Positions 12,501-27,500 of a stretch of DNA of 64,000 bases are shown piece after piece. Each line of letters begins with the position of its first letter. Position 1 is the first letter of the stretch. The translations under genes were made by a program, and so were the position numbers. The notes beneath the pieces are model-generated. The model saw only the letters and a list, made by a program, of their open reading frames with translations. It was not told where the DNA came from and did not search any database. The stretch covers positions 146,541,308-146,605,307 of the forward strand of contig OZ023273.1 of NCBI GenBank assembly GCA_964007475.1, read 5' to 3'. This DNA comes from Hybos culiciformis (Eukaryota; Arthropoda; Insecta; Diptera; Hybotidae).

Positions 12501-15500
12501 TTTAGTCTAGACTAAAATGAAGATTTTTTCGTTTTATACAATTTTACACATACATTGAAAAAACATCTTCGAAATAATCTTCAAAAACATCCAATGTAAA
12601 CCCCAATACTCATTGAAAAATATGGAAAAAAGTTTACATAAAAATGATTTAATTAGATTTTGTTACAAACATTAAAAATAATAAAATGTATACTTAAGTT
12701 TATATGCTTCATATAAAAAGTTAAGTTGAAAATATTTTCAATTTGAATTTGTTTATTTTAAATCTTATGAAGCATGTCTATTAATTAACTAAACCTTCAA
12801 TGTTATTTTATCACCCACACAAACCCTTTTGACACTTAATTTGGTTTACAATCCTTATATACAAATAAAGACTGACATAAACTTTGACTGTTAAATACGA
12901 ATTTTTCTATTATTATGAAAAAAAAATTATGTTTTAATTTTTCTTCATGTATAAAAAACTAAATACTTATTTGATTTCACATTTAACAATAAATACAAAA
13001 AGAAATTTGGGAAAAATGATAAAAAATTTCTTTTTTCTTACATTTTTCTAAAAATTGATATTTTCATGGATTTTGATTTTTGAGACATTTAGTACAATTT
13101 TTTTTTTTTTTTCATTATTGACATTTTTTGCAAAATTTCGAAATTGTGCATATGAATCCATGACGTGATTTTATTAATTTTTGGTTTTTTTTTTTTGATT
13201 TTGAAAATAATGAAAATAGAAAGAAAAAACATCTTAATTGACCAAAAATTCTCTTTTTCTTCAAATTATAGATAAAAAAATATATATACTCAAAAAGGAT
13301 TATGTATCTCAAATATATGGAATGTGCTTATACAAGTTCATGTATACATGCAGATAATTTATGAGTTTCAATTGTTGATGGTATAATTTGTTTACTACTA
13401 TTTCTTCTTTGTTCTAGATTTGGCATTTTTACATTTTTCTCGTTGTTGCACAACAAAAAATGCACAATAAAAATTTTAGTCGAGGAAAATAAAAATAAAT
13501 ATCAAAAAACGAACTAATAATTTACAACAATTTTTATGTGACAAAAAAGAAATCCTTTTTAAGTATACATTTATTTTTTTATAATTATTTTTATTGAAAA
13601 CCCATAAAAGAGAATTTCGCACAATTATGATTACCTTGTTTCCTACCTGATTGAGCGCTTCCATTCTAGCTCTCAGTTGCTCTTCGATATCGGGTAGTTT
13701 TGCTTGTTGTTGGAGTTTTTGTTCTGCTAACTCTAATTTTTCTTGAATTGCTGCGATCTTCTCTTCATGCAACTGTGAAATTAATTAGTTTTAAATTTAT
13801 TTAAGTATCTTTAAATTTAACTTTTTATTTAACTCTAGAATATGGTAGAATAATAAAAAAGAATCAATATAATTCTGTGGTTTGCGACGTTTTTATCAAG
13901 AACCTTGTACTTCTCAAAAATTTGTAATCATAAGAAATATAATTCTATATAAAAACAGGATATTCGTTTAATTTAAATTCAGTTGTATGTTTAATATTTA
14001 ATTTCTTTAACATAAAACATAAAATTTAGTTTAATGTTAAGAAAAAACTTTCACTTGCAAAACGTACTAGTAAATTTTTAGTAAAATTTTTCTTCATCTT
14101 TTTAAATTAAAACCACAAAATTTAATGTTTTATGCGTTTGGATTTTGAGAAGATGCACATTGATATGGCTACATGACATAACCGCGAATGTCATAACCGC
14201 GAAACTTTTTTGTCATAACCGCGAAATAAAAAATAAAAGTGTCATAACCGCGAAAAATGTCTTATATTTTTTTTTGTCATAACCGCGAAAAAATATGGCA
14301 AAAAATTGAAAAAATTTCGTTTCGCGGTTATAACAAAAATTTTTGTTATAACCGCGAAACACAAAATTTCGATTTTTATCATTTCGCGGTTATAACAAAA
14401 ATTTATGTTATAACCGCGAAATGACAAAAATCGAATTTTTGTGTTTCGCGGTTATAACAAAAATTTTTGTTATAACCGCGAAACACAAAAAATCAATTTT
14501 TATCATTTCGCGGTTATAACAAAAATTTTTGTTATAACCGCGAAACACAAAAATTCGTTTTTTTTTCATTTCGCGGTTATAACAAAAATTTTTGTTATAA
14601 CCGCGAAACCCAAAAACTCGATCATTTTGAAAAATGAAATAAGACCTCGATAAAAAAATGTTGTGTGGTAAGCACACAGGAGGGGGGGGGCAGCAGGGCG
14701 GCGGGCGGGCGGTTGGTCAGTGGGATTTGCGGCTGGCGCCGCAAATCCCACTGACCAACCGCCCGCCCGCCGCCCTGCTGCCCCCCCCTTCCGTGTGCTT
14801 ACCAGACCTCGAAAAAAAAATGTTGTGGGATAAGCACACGGAGGGGGGCAGCAGGGCGGCGGGCGGGCGGTTGGTCAGTGGGATTTGCGGCTAGCGCCGC
14901 AAATCCCACTGACCAACCGCCCGCCCGCCGCCCTGCTGCCCCCCCTCCGTGTGCTTACCTCACAGCATTTTTTTATCGAGGTCTTATTACATTTTTCAAA
15001 ATGATCGAGTTTTTGTGTTTCGCGGTTATAACAAAAATTTTTGTTATAACCGCGAAAATTCGATTTTTGTGTTTCGCGGTTATAACAAAAATTTTTGTTA
15101 TAACCGCGAAATGAAAAAAATCGAATTTTTGTGTTTCGCGCTTATAACAAAAATTTTTGTTATAACCGCGAAATGAAAAAAATCGAATTTTTGTGTTTCG
15201 CGGTTATAACAAAAATTTTTGTTATAACCGCGAAATGACAAAAATCGAATTTTTGTGTTTCGCGGTTATAACAAAAATTTTTGTTATAACCGCGAAACAC
15301 AAAAATTCGATTTTTATCATTTCGCGGTTATAACAAAAATTTTTGTTATAACCGCGAAAAACTTAACATTTTTTTTGTCATAACCGCGAATTCGCGGTTA
15401 TGACAAAAATAAAATTAGTTTCGCGGTTATAACAAAAATTTTTGTTATAACCGCGAAACTCATACAAATTCTAGTTTCGCGGTTATGACAAAAATTTTTC

Positions 15501-18500
15501 GCGGTTATGACATTCGCGGTTATGTCAGTTCACCATTGATATTGACAATATTTTAAAAATATTATATGTACGTATTTTAAAATTGAAAACTTTTCTAATT
15601 TTCCACTCGAAATAAAATTTTAAATTATTTTCACATTGACAAGTATTACCTTGAAGATAGTGGTTGCGTTAAGAAATTCGGGAAATTACATAAACCAAGG
15701 TTAAAAAAAAATTATGTTTCCAATCATATAATGATGAAAGTATATCTTTATAAACTACAAATAATTGTTTTCTCTGCAACTAAAAAGAGTTGAATCATTT
15801 TAATATAGATAGTTTTAAATTTTCTGCAATATCTGAAGATATTCAAATGTTTACATTTTCAAGCGACATTTTCTGGTTGACAGTTTTCAGGTATGATTTT
15901 TATTTTAAGTTTGTTTAATGGGGAAAAAACCTTAAAATTTTCTTATTTAAATATTTTTTAAGTTATAATGAAATTTGTTTAAAATACATTTTTATTATTA
16001 CTTTACATAAATCATCTTGAAAGTCTTTATTTGGCCTGAGCGTATAGTTGGAAAACTTATTTAAAGCAAATAGATAAGAAAAAAAAAATATGCATTATGT
16101 TCATTAGAGAATAAAATGCATGCAGAAAGAGAAAATATGGCAATTAAAATTTTCATCTTTATTTTTATCAAAATTTTTGCCCTACATTTTTGAATGTCTT
16201 TTGATTTTATAATTTTGCTTTACCCATAAGACATGTGCCAAATATTTCATTATTCCCTAAAGAAATAAATATAATATGCAAACTGATGGAACAAACAAAT
16301 TAAAATAAAAAGATGAATTTAAGTTTTTGATATTTTTGGCACAAATTAGAGAATTAGTAGAATATATCTTAAAGGTATTGGAGTTAAAAGGTATAATGTA
16401 TAAATTCGAAATATAAATTCAGAATATTTTTCCAATTTGTACATTATTACAAATAATTTTTAATAAAAGAATCTGGAAAAACCAAATTATCATTTCAAAT
16501 TTTTTTAATTAATTAATAAAAATTTAATAAATATAATTAATTTATTATAGTTGTCCTGATGAATTTCGTTTTGACGCTTACAAAAAAAAAAAAAATCCAG
16601 ACAAATTTTACTATCACAATGGAATAAATAATGTGAAGCATTAATTTTACGCTATAATATTTGCATAATTTTTTTTTTTTGCTTATAAAAGAAGAATTTC
16701 ATATTTTCGCAATTGCCTACAATTTTTATTTTTCCAAATTAAAAAAAAAAAAAACTCTTTACAATAACTTATTACTCTTTTTAATTAATGCAAAAGAATT
16801 TTCAATTAAAAATTTTCATAAATATATTTTTTTATGGTAAAAAAAAAAAAAGGATCCGATTCATTTAAAGTTGAATTTTTTATTCCCTTTTTGAAATATG
16901 ATCTACATTTTACAAATGTAGTTTTTATATATATGGTATCTCAATAGATATGAGATAAAACTTTTAAAATCATATTTAACATCAAGATTTAATTTAAGTA
17001 TTAACTATTTTGTTTGTTTTGGATGCTTTCAGATCGTAAAAATTAGTGATTTGAACCAAAAAAAATAATTAAGAGTTATTGTTTTGAAACGGTCTGGACC
17101 ACTTTAAGAGATTTTTGTCTTCTTTCATCTTTGCTTATTTTATATTTATCATTTATTACTTACTTTTAGGCGAGATTTTTTGTTAGAATACGACTAAACA
17201 TTATAAACTATACATTGGTACAATAGGATATTTTTTTTTTGTATCTCACAACAAATCTTAACGTAAACATAAAACTTTAGTACATTTAGCATGTAATGTA
17301 CACCAATCATTAATTCTAAAATACCTTATATATTGACAATTTATTACAACAATATGTTGGTTTTATTATAATTGTCACTAATATTCTAAATAGTCAGCAA
17401 AGATATATAAATGAAAACTCAAATTTTAATAATTTTTTTTTTTCAATTTTCTGTAGGATAACATGTACACAGTCAAAGGTTATAATTTATATAATTATAT
17501 TTATGTGTTGATAGAAGAGTATACATAGAAAAGTGCTTCATATTTATAAATTATTTTTTACAAAGTAATAAACTTGAATAAAAGAAGGGTGACATAATTT
17601 TTTTTATTTTCAGATGAAAAACATTAAAATTTTAGTAGCATTTTCTAAAAGTTTATACATGTAGATAGGTACTAACCACATTTAATTACATTAATTCTTT
17701 TTTTAAGAGTATATGATGAATAATTTAATACAATAATAACGAATAATTTTTGGTATATATTTTTACCTTGAGCTGAGCCTCTTTATGCCTTAATTCCTGT
17801 TCCAGTTTTTCATTTAGGTCGTGTAATGATGTTGATTCTCTTTGAGCATTCAGGTATCTTTTTTCTAATGTTGCTATTCGTTCCTCCTTTAATATTATTT
17901 TGATTAAAAAAAAAAATCGTTTTTGATAAAATATTTTCATTTTTAATTCAAAGAGAAAAATGTTTGTAAATAAATAAATAAATAATTAAAAAAAATAAAT
18001 ATATAAATTAAAAAAAAAATAAAACTTTGTTTTATTTTATTATATAATTTTTTTTCATTAAAAATTGTATATTTTGAAATCAAACAAAATAACCTTTTTT
18101 TTTTTGGTAGAAGTATTCAAATTTTACATTTGTTTTTTTTTCTATATAACAATGTTTCGTAGGCTACAAATTGGTACCCAGCAGATACTTTGAATAATCA
18201 AATTTTTCTTAATTCTGTAGATTTTAAATTTGGTATTTTACTTTCGCAAAATACATAAGTTGTACTTTGATCATCGTCATTCAGCTTTAAGTGAAATACA
18301 GGCTCTTATATATCTCATTGAGAAAAATTTCGATAATGTATTCGAAATTATTTTCACAGTTAATAAAAAATTGAGTGCATAATAGGCGTTTATCAGATTT
18401 TTCTCCACTTATAAGAATGGATGATTTTCATGGTGAAACTTTCTTTAATTTTTTTTGTATATTAAAAGAAATATTCAAGTCAACGTTATATTTTTAATTT

Positions 18501-21500
18501 GTTCAAAATCTTAAAATAAAACAAAAAAAAAATGAAAATTCAATTTAAAACAAAGAAAATAAAAGCTTTTGTCCTCCAAAATGCACAAAACTTTTTTCTT
18601 GTATATTTCGTATTTATTTCTTGTGTAAATTTTACCTGATCTTCTTTTTGTGCAACATTTTCACGTAAATCACGTTGCAATTTTGAACATTGTTCTTGAG
18701 ATTTTGATAATTCTTTTTGAACTTTTGTTAAATTTTCTTCAACTTCACTAATTTTATTATTTAAATCGGATACCCTACGCTGCCATTGTGATAATTCTGC
18801 AGTCTGTAAATAAAATAAAAACAAATTACTTAATACAATAATTTATATGCATTACAATAATTGTATTTGTACATAAATCTTAAATTAAAAGTCTTTAAAA
18901 TTAATGCTTAGGAACCGATTTAGTTTAATACAAAATCATTTAACTCGTTTTGAATTCCCTTACCTGTTTTTCAATAATGATTTGTAATTCATGAGTTTTG
19001 GCAGCATAGTCAATTTGATTTTCTTGACTCTCACCATTAATCTGTTGAATAAAAACAATGTTTGTAAAATTTTAATTACTTATCTCTTGTGTCATGAAAA
19101 TTTAAAGTTAAAAAAATATAAATAAAAAACTGACTTAATTAGGGAATTTTATTTAATTAATAATATTTCCACCACAAAAAATTTAATTATATAAGTGTGC
19201 ATAATTTATTGAACTTTTTTTTTTTTATTTGTCCAGACATTTATTCAAGGACTTTTAATTTTCCATATAGAAATTTGGTCATTAACATTATTAAAAAAAA
19301 TTTATAACAAATGTCTCAAATACTTAAAATTACATCATTTAAAATTTTATTTAAAATAATTTTTAGTCATGAAAAAAAAGCATAAATTTGGAATAAATAA
19401 ATTTCTTGCGTTATTGACTGTATAGAAATTTTTGATGCTTTTTATGTGTTAGATATTTTCCACAGCTTATAAGTTTTTATGTTTTCTTTTATGCTCTTAT
19501 GAAAAAAAAAATGTATGAATTATGTTAAAAATAGCATATCTAATTAAAATAATTTAAAATTAAATATTATAATGGCTAATTTTTACAACCAACATGCCAT
19601 ATTTGAGAATCTAGACTGTGCAATCATTGTAATTTGTAAGGTATTTAATACTAGGAAATTATACAACCATTTATCTATAAAAAAAATTAAATAAATTTAA
19701 TTTTTTTTCCATAGCGATGAAATATGATTTGTCTCAAAATTTCTCAAAAACCAATCATGTGGAAATATCATAATTAACAAAAGTTATTATCGCATTGAAT
19801 GGGTGCAGTTTTACAAGGCAAAAGAAAAAATGGCACACCAAAAAAAAAATTACTAATTTATTGAATAAAATTTAATTTAAATTCTATATATTAAGCTTTT
19901 GTACAAAAATTTGAACAAAAGTAAAAAAAAAAAAATTCAACTTCAAATATCAAGAAATCAACCTCTATTTTCGATGTGAATTTGTGTCAAAAGCTAATCA
20001 TCTTCTTAGACATCAACAAAATTATTATTAGGTTGATGATGATTTTTTTTTTTATATCTTTTATTTTCATAAAAAGCATATGTGTGCTTATCTCAAAAGT
20101 GAAATACCCTTATCTTTAAAAAAAAAAAAATATTTGTATTTATTTTTTTTTACTATTTCGTTATTTTATTTTTTTTTATCTACCATTAATAAAAGTTCAA
20201 TTCAAATAATGGATTTTTTTTTTAAACTAAAGCATCATTGACATTAAATAAAGAAAAAAAAAACAACAACAGCAGTCACTTCACCTAATGTTAAATCAAA
20301 TAATAATGTGACAAACATACGTACGCAGTCTACTCTATATAACATGATAAGAATAATAATTGTGTCTGTCATTCATTGTCAGACTAATTTAACAGAAAAA
20401 AATTTTTAAGTGAAAGAAATTTTAAACTTTTTATTTATATATTCATAAAATGAAAGAATATACAAAAGAAACAAGTGTATTAACATGGGTATTAAATCTA
20501 GGTGTAATTGAAATAAAAATGTAGTCATATAAGGTTCGACAGGAAGTTGAGAGATCAAATTTTTTATTATCAAAATTACGATTGTCGTTTTAAACTATTT
20601 CAAGTAGCCAGAATCAAATTGATAATATATAAATTGCTCTAGTAACTCTATTATCATTCGTTTAGATCATAAATTATTGCGTTTCTTCATTTTAAAATTT
20701 AAGCTAAATAGGTTTTTTTGCAAAAACAAGTTTTCTTTTAAATTATAGTAATTCTGAAAAACAAGATGAAAACTTGAAAAGGATATTAAATTTATTTCAT
20801 CTAACTAAGATTGCGAACTCTTCAACGTCAGACACCCTAACATCAATGCTTGGTGAACACCGAACCCTTGACTAACAATTTCTTAAATACAAAAAGAAAA
20901 AACAAGAAAATTTTTATTCTAATTTAAATTTTGTATTAATCTTTTTCTTTTGATATACCTTTTCTCCATCACCATTTTCTTTTGTTCCACCGCTATTGCT
21001 ATTTGGTTGTATTGCACCTGATTTATACTGCTGAAGCTATAACAAAAAAAAAATGTAGAACATTATTCTATTAAAAAATTATATCTTTAAATTTTTTTTA
21101 CTATTAAATATCGCTTTAATATTAAATTAAGGATAAAATACAATCCCTTGGGAAAATTTTATAGTTTTTACAGGTGAAAATTCAAATCATAAAATAATTA
21201 TCCCAAAAAAAAAGGTCTCTAAAAAATTTATGTTTTAAATAAAAGATAAAAATGTGTGAATATTAAATTATGTATTTAAATATTGTTAATATAATATTTT
21301 AGCATGTTGAATATATAATACTGTGTAGTATTTTAACAAATATAAAATAGTATCTAAACAAAAAATATAAAATAGTATCTAAAAAGTCATTTAGTATAGT
21401 CATCGATATTTTTTTCAATTTCCTCACATAAACTTTTTATAGTTTTCTGAGAAATAATTTTTCAAATTGAATTATAAATAAAAATAATGTAACTATAAAA

Positions 21501-24500
21501 TTCTCAAAACGTTCTGTTTTTGTATGTTGTGCACACTTGTAATAACTACAAAATAGCCAGTACTGAAATTATCAAAATATCTGGCAGCAACATATTCCGT
21601 ATTATTAACTTTATTATTTTTAACCAAATTTCCCCCTATTCGACATTTATTACAAAATCTTGGTGAAAATTATTTATAATTAATATACGCAAATTTTCTG
21701 CTCTCTGTTTTTTTTTTCCATTTTTTTTTAATAATAATTTATCAAATTCAAATTATTTGTTCCTGTTTTACAAGTTCAACAAGACAGAAAATTAAAAACA
21801 AAATTATTAGTTTTATTACTTAAAAAACAAAAGAAAAAAAAAAACCCCCGCGATGGTTGAATTACAATAAGAAACATAAACAAAGTTTTCAACGAATCTT
21901 TATTTTTTGTCTTCTCCAGAAATCGTTTAAATTTTTCCATCAACTTTGTATAAATTAACCATTTCCATAAATTTAACATTTTTGGTAGAAAGAAGAAAAT
22001 ATAAAAGTTTATTTTGAAGATAAACATTTATTTTGGAAAAGTTTTCAAATTTAAGCTGAAAAAAAAAATACAAAAAATAAAATAAATTGAAAATTCATTA
22101 TAATTCACATGCAATTAAATTTTCATTTGTTCCTCACTGTGGAGCTTTCTCTGAATTCGAAAAAAAAAAAATGTAATACTAATAATAATAAAAACTGAAA
22201 AACTTTTAATGATGAACAAATAAAACTTTTTATTTATTGTTATTTTACTTATTTGTTTTATTTTTTTCCCATGTATAAATTTATCAAAAAATTTATTGTT
22301 TTCGTCATTATTTTTTTTTTTTCAATTTCGAAATCAGGTATTATTATGTTATTTTAATATATATATATATGGGGAAAAAATGTTTATTTTAATTAAAAAT
22401 CATATAAATTTGTTGTTTCCTTTAGTCAATTTTTTAATCGAAAAATCATTCATTTACTTTCAATTTCTAGAACAAAAGGGTCAACCATGCTTAAATGTAT
22501 ATATTTTGATTCATGAATCCGGCAACAAATATAGTCTAATCTATACAGACTTTCGAATCATACTATTCTAGAAAAACAAAAATTAAACGATAAATTTTAA
22601 AATTACCTCATCTTTGGTTGAATTTAATTCTTCTTCTAATTGTGAATTTTTTTCTAATGACAAACGTAATCGCTCTCTGACTTTTTCATCTAACGCTTTA
22701 TGATGCTCGAATAAACTTTTTAAAGCTTTTAATACTTCAACTTCACTTGAAACTCCGCTTTGGGCGGCTGCTTGCCTTTTAACAACAGTCATGCGCAACG
22801 AACGCTCGTGCCTGGATACTAAACACTCTAAATGTTCTAATAATAGCTGAAATTTAAAGAAAAACATTTATTTAGTGTAAAATTTAAATGGAAATTGGAT
22901 AGTTGAGCTCTACTCTAACGATATTATCTCGTTAACAATGTTACATAATTAAGAATATTCAGTATTGCAAATATTATAATTTATTTCCTATAAAATATTG
23001 CTTTCAAGAATAAAATATAAAGCAAAATTTAAATAAAAATTAATAAGAATCCTTTTTTTTTGTTTTAATTTCGAATATTAAACACATAAACATCAAGTAA
23101 TTAAATTTTTATTTATTTATTTACTTTAAAAGCAAGCCGAACTCTTCATTGTAAATACATATTGTAGTAAATATTACACTCTTTAATTTATTGTTTTGTT
23201 TTTGCTGGATTAAAGAGAATACCAATTAGTTTATTATTTAAAAATGTAAAATATAATAAAAACATAAAATGCTCTAAAGGCGAAAACAAAACTATATAAA
23301 ATAATAAGTATATTTTTTTAAACGAAAGTTTTCTTTCCTGAAGAAAAACAAAACAAAAAAAAACAATAATAACAATAAAATAAAAAGGTTAATGCATCAT
23401 TTGGGAAATGCAGACATAAACAAGGAAAAAGGAAAATCATTTCACATATGATTATATTTTCAAGGATTCGCTAACGATATATTCCATTATTGCATGTTAG
23501 GCGACTCATTTTAGTGTGCACAAAAAGGATCATTATATTTTTGGATAAAGTTTTGCAGTAAAAAAAATTAAACAACTCAATACCATATAGTTTAAGGAAG
23601 TTAAAGCGAAAATGGGATATATGGCTATGTAAAGTGTATTTTATTTTTATACTTGCAAATTAACTTGAAAAATAAAATAATGATATGCACTTTACTTCTA
23701 AAAATAAAATATCTACGTACAGAGGCAAGTGATTATTATATTTTAATGTTTATTAAAAAAAAATAGAAAACTTCCAAGAATATCATTTATATTACGAAAA
23801 TCAAAGAATATTTCGAATTACGTAGATAGTATGCAAAACGGTTGGTAAACGCTGCGATGGAATTGAAAACGGCCGTAATGTTACTTACCACATTACAAGC
23901 ATTATTATAAAACATTATTAATATATAAACAAGTAATAAAAGCAATGAAAATGAGAAATACTTAACCTATTATAATAAGGTCTGTCATTGACATAATATG
24001 TTAATACATTATAATATGTATTGTATGCATATTTATATATTACTAATTTTTTAACCAAATCCTTTAACTTTAATGATTTTGCAAAAAATAATGTTTGCTT
24101 TGCGTATTATTCCGTAAAATGTGCAAAAAAAATGTTTTTTTGAGTTGAATTAAAATTAAACATAATGCTGGTAATTCCTTAATATGAAATATATATTAGG
24201 TATGTATGCAAATGTATACTAAATAAAAGTAAAACATTTGCGATTTTTATCATTTCTCGTTACATAGAAAAATTAAATGTATATATAGAATTCTTTGTAC
24301 ATATAATTATACTTTATTTTAAAATTAAATAACTTCTATAATAATATTTGGTATATATAAATCATAGGTATAAATGTAATTATATGTAATATATTCTGCT
24401 ATACTGTTTTGTTATAAAAAGTACTTAGATTATATTATAGAATTATTTGGCAAATATGTTCACAAATGAAACAACTTCTTTGGCTTTTTTCCTACTCTCC

Positions 24501-27500
24501 ACATTTTAATACACTAAAAGTAGATATGATGAATCCTCGATGTACAAGTTTTTAAAATGAGTTCCAGTATAAGTAAATAACATTTATATTATTCAAATTT
24601 AATAATTAGAAAAATTATTAATTGATAATGTCGACATCGTAGATATATTAAACATATCAAAAAAATGCGACTAATGTTTCCTTCATATTATTATTATACA
24701 TATATGTTATGTATATACATTCACATGTCATCGGTTAACAAGTGAATTAGTACAAGAATAATTCATTTTTGATTATTATCAATAATATTGATAAAAATTT
24801 ATACAATTTAGTTATATTTAGGTGCTATTAATATTCCTATTGATTTTTTTTTTCTTTCAATAAAAAAAGAAAATTTCTAAGTGATTTTCATATAGTGTAC
24901 AATAGAAATATATAAATGTTTATATGTATTACATACATAATATTATTTAAAGATCAAAAAGAAATATTTATCTCTTTTATTAAAAAAGAAAAAGCTTAAT
25001 AGGCAATTTATAGATTTTATTCTAAGAATTTTCAATGGGTAAGATGATACTATTATTATTATTATTTTGCTATAATGATATAAAAAATGTTTTTTAATAC
25101 ATATATTATATTCTTATAATGATATAAGAAAATGTTAAGAATGAGTTTTTAAAAAATAAATTTAAGGTTACCTGAAGATTTAAGAATTAATTTATATAGA
25201 AACTTATTGAACGCAGGTATAGAAACTTAAATGGATTTCCTTATTCAATATAACTAAAACAATTTTGTGTGAGCTAAAGATACTTTGTTCAGGAAATATT
25301 CATTGAAAATATCATCGCAATAAAAGAAAAAATTTATATCTATACGCATGTAAAGCAAGGTGACTTACTTCATAAGTTAATAAATTATACTCAAATAGCA
25401 TTAATATTCGAATGTCCTGAACGAAGATTTGAAGTTCTTATCTCCTCGAAATAACGTTAACTTGACTAAAATATTTTTGACAGAAATTAGAAATAAATTG
25501 AGAAAAAAAAACTCTAAAAATGTAACCCTACAATTGTATATACATTTCTTCTAAAAAATTGATGAAATTAAATAAATTTTTTAGAAAAAATAAAAGGAAG
25601 TGAAATCAATCAAGTAGTTAGTGCCATAAGAAGATATCTTATCTCATTCCTCCGTCTTAATATTTAATTTCCAAAAAAACATATAAATACATAAGAAAAT
25701 TTAATAAGATTCGACTTTAAATAAAATGAAAATTGAAAATTTTTTTTTAATAAAAATAATATCATTTTTTCTTCAATAAAAATATAATTTTATATGTCAA
25801 AAATATTGTAACATCCTTAAATAATTCAGTAACTGATAATATTTCATAAGTTAAATTGAATTATTTACTTTTCGAATTCGTAAAAAGGAAATTGTTATTG
25901 TGAAGAAAAAATAAAAATAAAATAAAAATTAAATTTTTTTTTTTTTTATATTTCAACTTTTTATTATACTTTAAAACTTGGAATTTTTATTTACAAAATT
26001 TATTAAAGCAAGGTATATATTTACCTATGCTCACCTAATCTTGATTCTGTTTTATGGATAAAAATACTTTTTCTAAAAAAAAACTATACTACTTATACCT
26101 ATTCACATCTACATATAAATTCAATTTTATTCCAACTTAAAGATTTAAAATTTTTCTCTTTAACTTGAAGTTTTCTTTTATATATAATGGAAATTTATAA
26201 CAGGTGTTAAAATAGCAATCAAAGAAGAAAACATCGCATATGATTCCATGATATGAAATTTTATTCTTAGAATTTAAAATATCAAGTATAACTAAATAGA
26301 AATTAAATATTCACAAACACATCTAATTTATTTCTTTCCTAAATAATTTAACAAAAAATAATTTATTTTATAATTTCAACATATAATATTTTGAAAAATT
26401 AAAACTTAAAGCCTTAACTGATTGAAAATATGATGACAACGACAACGTCTCGGAGAGACTGTTTAGTGTTACAAATTTTAAAGATTGATATGGTATTCAA
26501 TTTGTAATCCCTTCATTTTTGTACTAAAAAATATTTCATTTAAATTTTTCATCTAATATTTCACTACACAAATATGAATCTAGCAAAATAAGTATCCAGA
26601 GTGTGTAAAAAGTTATAATATAATATAAAATTATTGTCATTGAAAATTAGATTGTATATAATAAAATTTGTCTGACAAATATTTATCTTTAGAATTAAAA
26701 ATGTGATTATGTTTTTTGTTTAACATTTTTTGTTAATTTTTTTTTGTAAGTGATTTTTACTTCATAAGACAAGACAAAGTTTTCTGAATTTTACACTAAT
26801 TCAGTATTTTACAGCCACAATATTGTTTATAATCAAGTTAAATAAAAAATGGAAAACTTTTCAAGTTATAAATAGTAAATATTATATTCATCTCAATATA
26901 TAGTCGCTTAAAAATAAAATGTAATACATTATATTGATTTAATACGAAGAATAAAAATATAATATTTTTTTAAAGCTACTTGCAGATATCTAAATTTTAT
27001 GTATATTTATATAAAAAAAAAATAAAAACACTAAAGTATTATAACTATTATGTAAGGATGGATTCTAATGTAGTATAACATTGAATATTATTTACATAAA
27101 AAAGATTGACAAAATGTATATATCTATCTACACATGATGTTCACCCAAAGAGAAAAATCCTTAAAAGAATTTTATTTACGCTAAAAATTACACAAAAATA
27201 AAGATAAAATATTATGTCAGTTACATATGTTAGTAAGTGATTTGTGATTTTAAAAATTCTGTAAAATCATTTTTCTCAATAACTAATTTTTTGTTTGGCA
27301 TTACACGCAAATCTTTGATATTACATCAAACGGCCTCCAACTCAGAATATAGAAAGTATAATGTGGAAATTTTGACTTGAAAGGAAATAAAATAAATTTG
27401 ATGTTAGATCTCGGTTTCAAAAAAAATTATTTACTATTGAAATGGGCAATGTAAATTGTAGATTGAACGAACTAATGAATGAATATAAATGATAATAATT

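Larger units (their letters stand above)
9774..13646 (-). other. 3.9-kb Liprin-alpha intron
   Basis: Holds the candidate microexon (10278-10319) and the MITE-like element (12221-12603). The remainder is AT-rich with homopolymers. Open frames at 11632-11980 and 13115-13312 are Ile/Phe/Lys/Asn-rich and look non-coding. Confidence 0.6.
14167..15533. mobile_element. Foldback transposon built of nested palindromes
   Basis: The left end (TGACATAACCGCGAATGTCA from 14174) is repeated inverted at the right end (to about 15528), and the whole 1.37 kb can fold back on itself. Both arms are arrays of a 40-bp unit that is itself palindromic, TTTCGCGGTTATAACAAAAA followed by its reverse complement. Spacers of about 12-20 bp such as CACAAAAATTCGAT separate the units. 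Terminal units carry CATAACCGCGAA instead of the TATAAC form. The centre holds two GC-rich hairpins. Flanking CATTGATAT copies support transposition. No protein-coding gene is present; the short open frames follow from the repeat symmetry. It is probably non-autonomous. Confidence 0.8.
13773..17766 (-). other. 4-kb Liprin-alpha intron containing a foldback element
   Basis: The foldback element occupies 14167-15533. The rest (13773-14157 and 15543-17766) is plain AT-rich intron with A/T runs and no exon-like segment that I can see. Confidence 0.6.

Noticed and set aside
14242..15176. Overlapping open frames in both strands through the foldback element
   Set aside because: All translate the same palindromic unit ([13 protein letters not shown] or [13 protein letters not shown]) and are symmetry by-products.
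15640..15700. Possible extra liprin exon with donor CAAG|GTAATA
   Set aside because: No acceptor AG lies between the nearest pyrimidine tract and the donor, and the translation is not similar to liprins.
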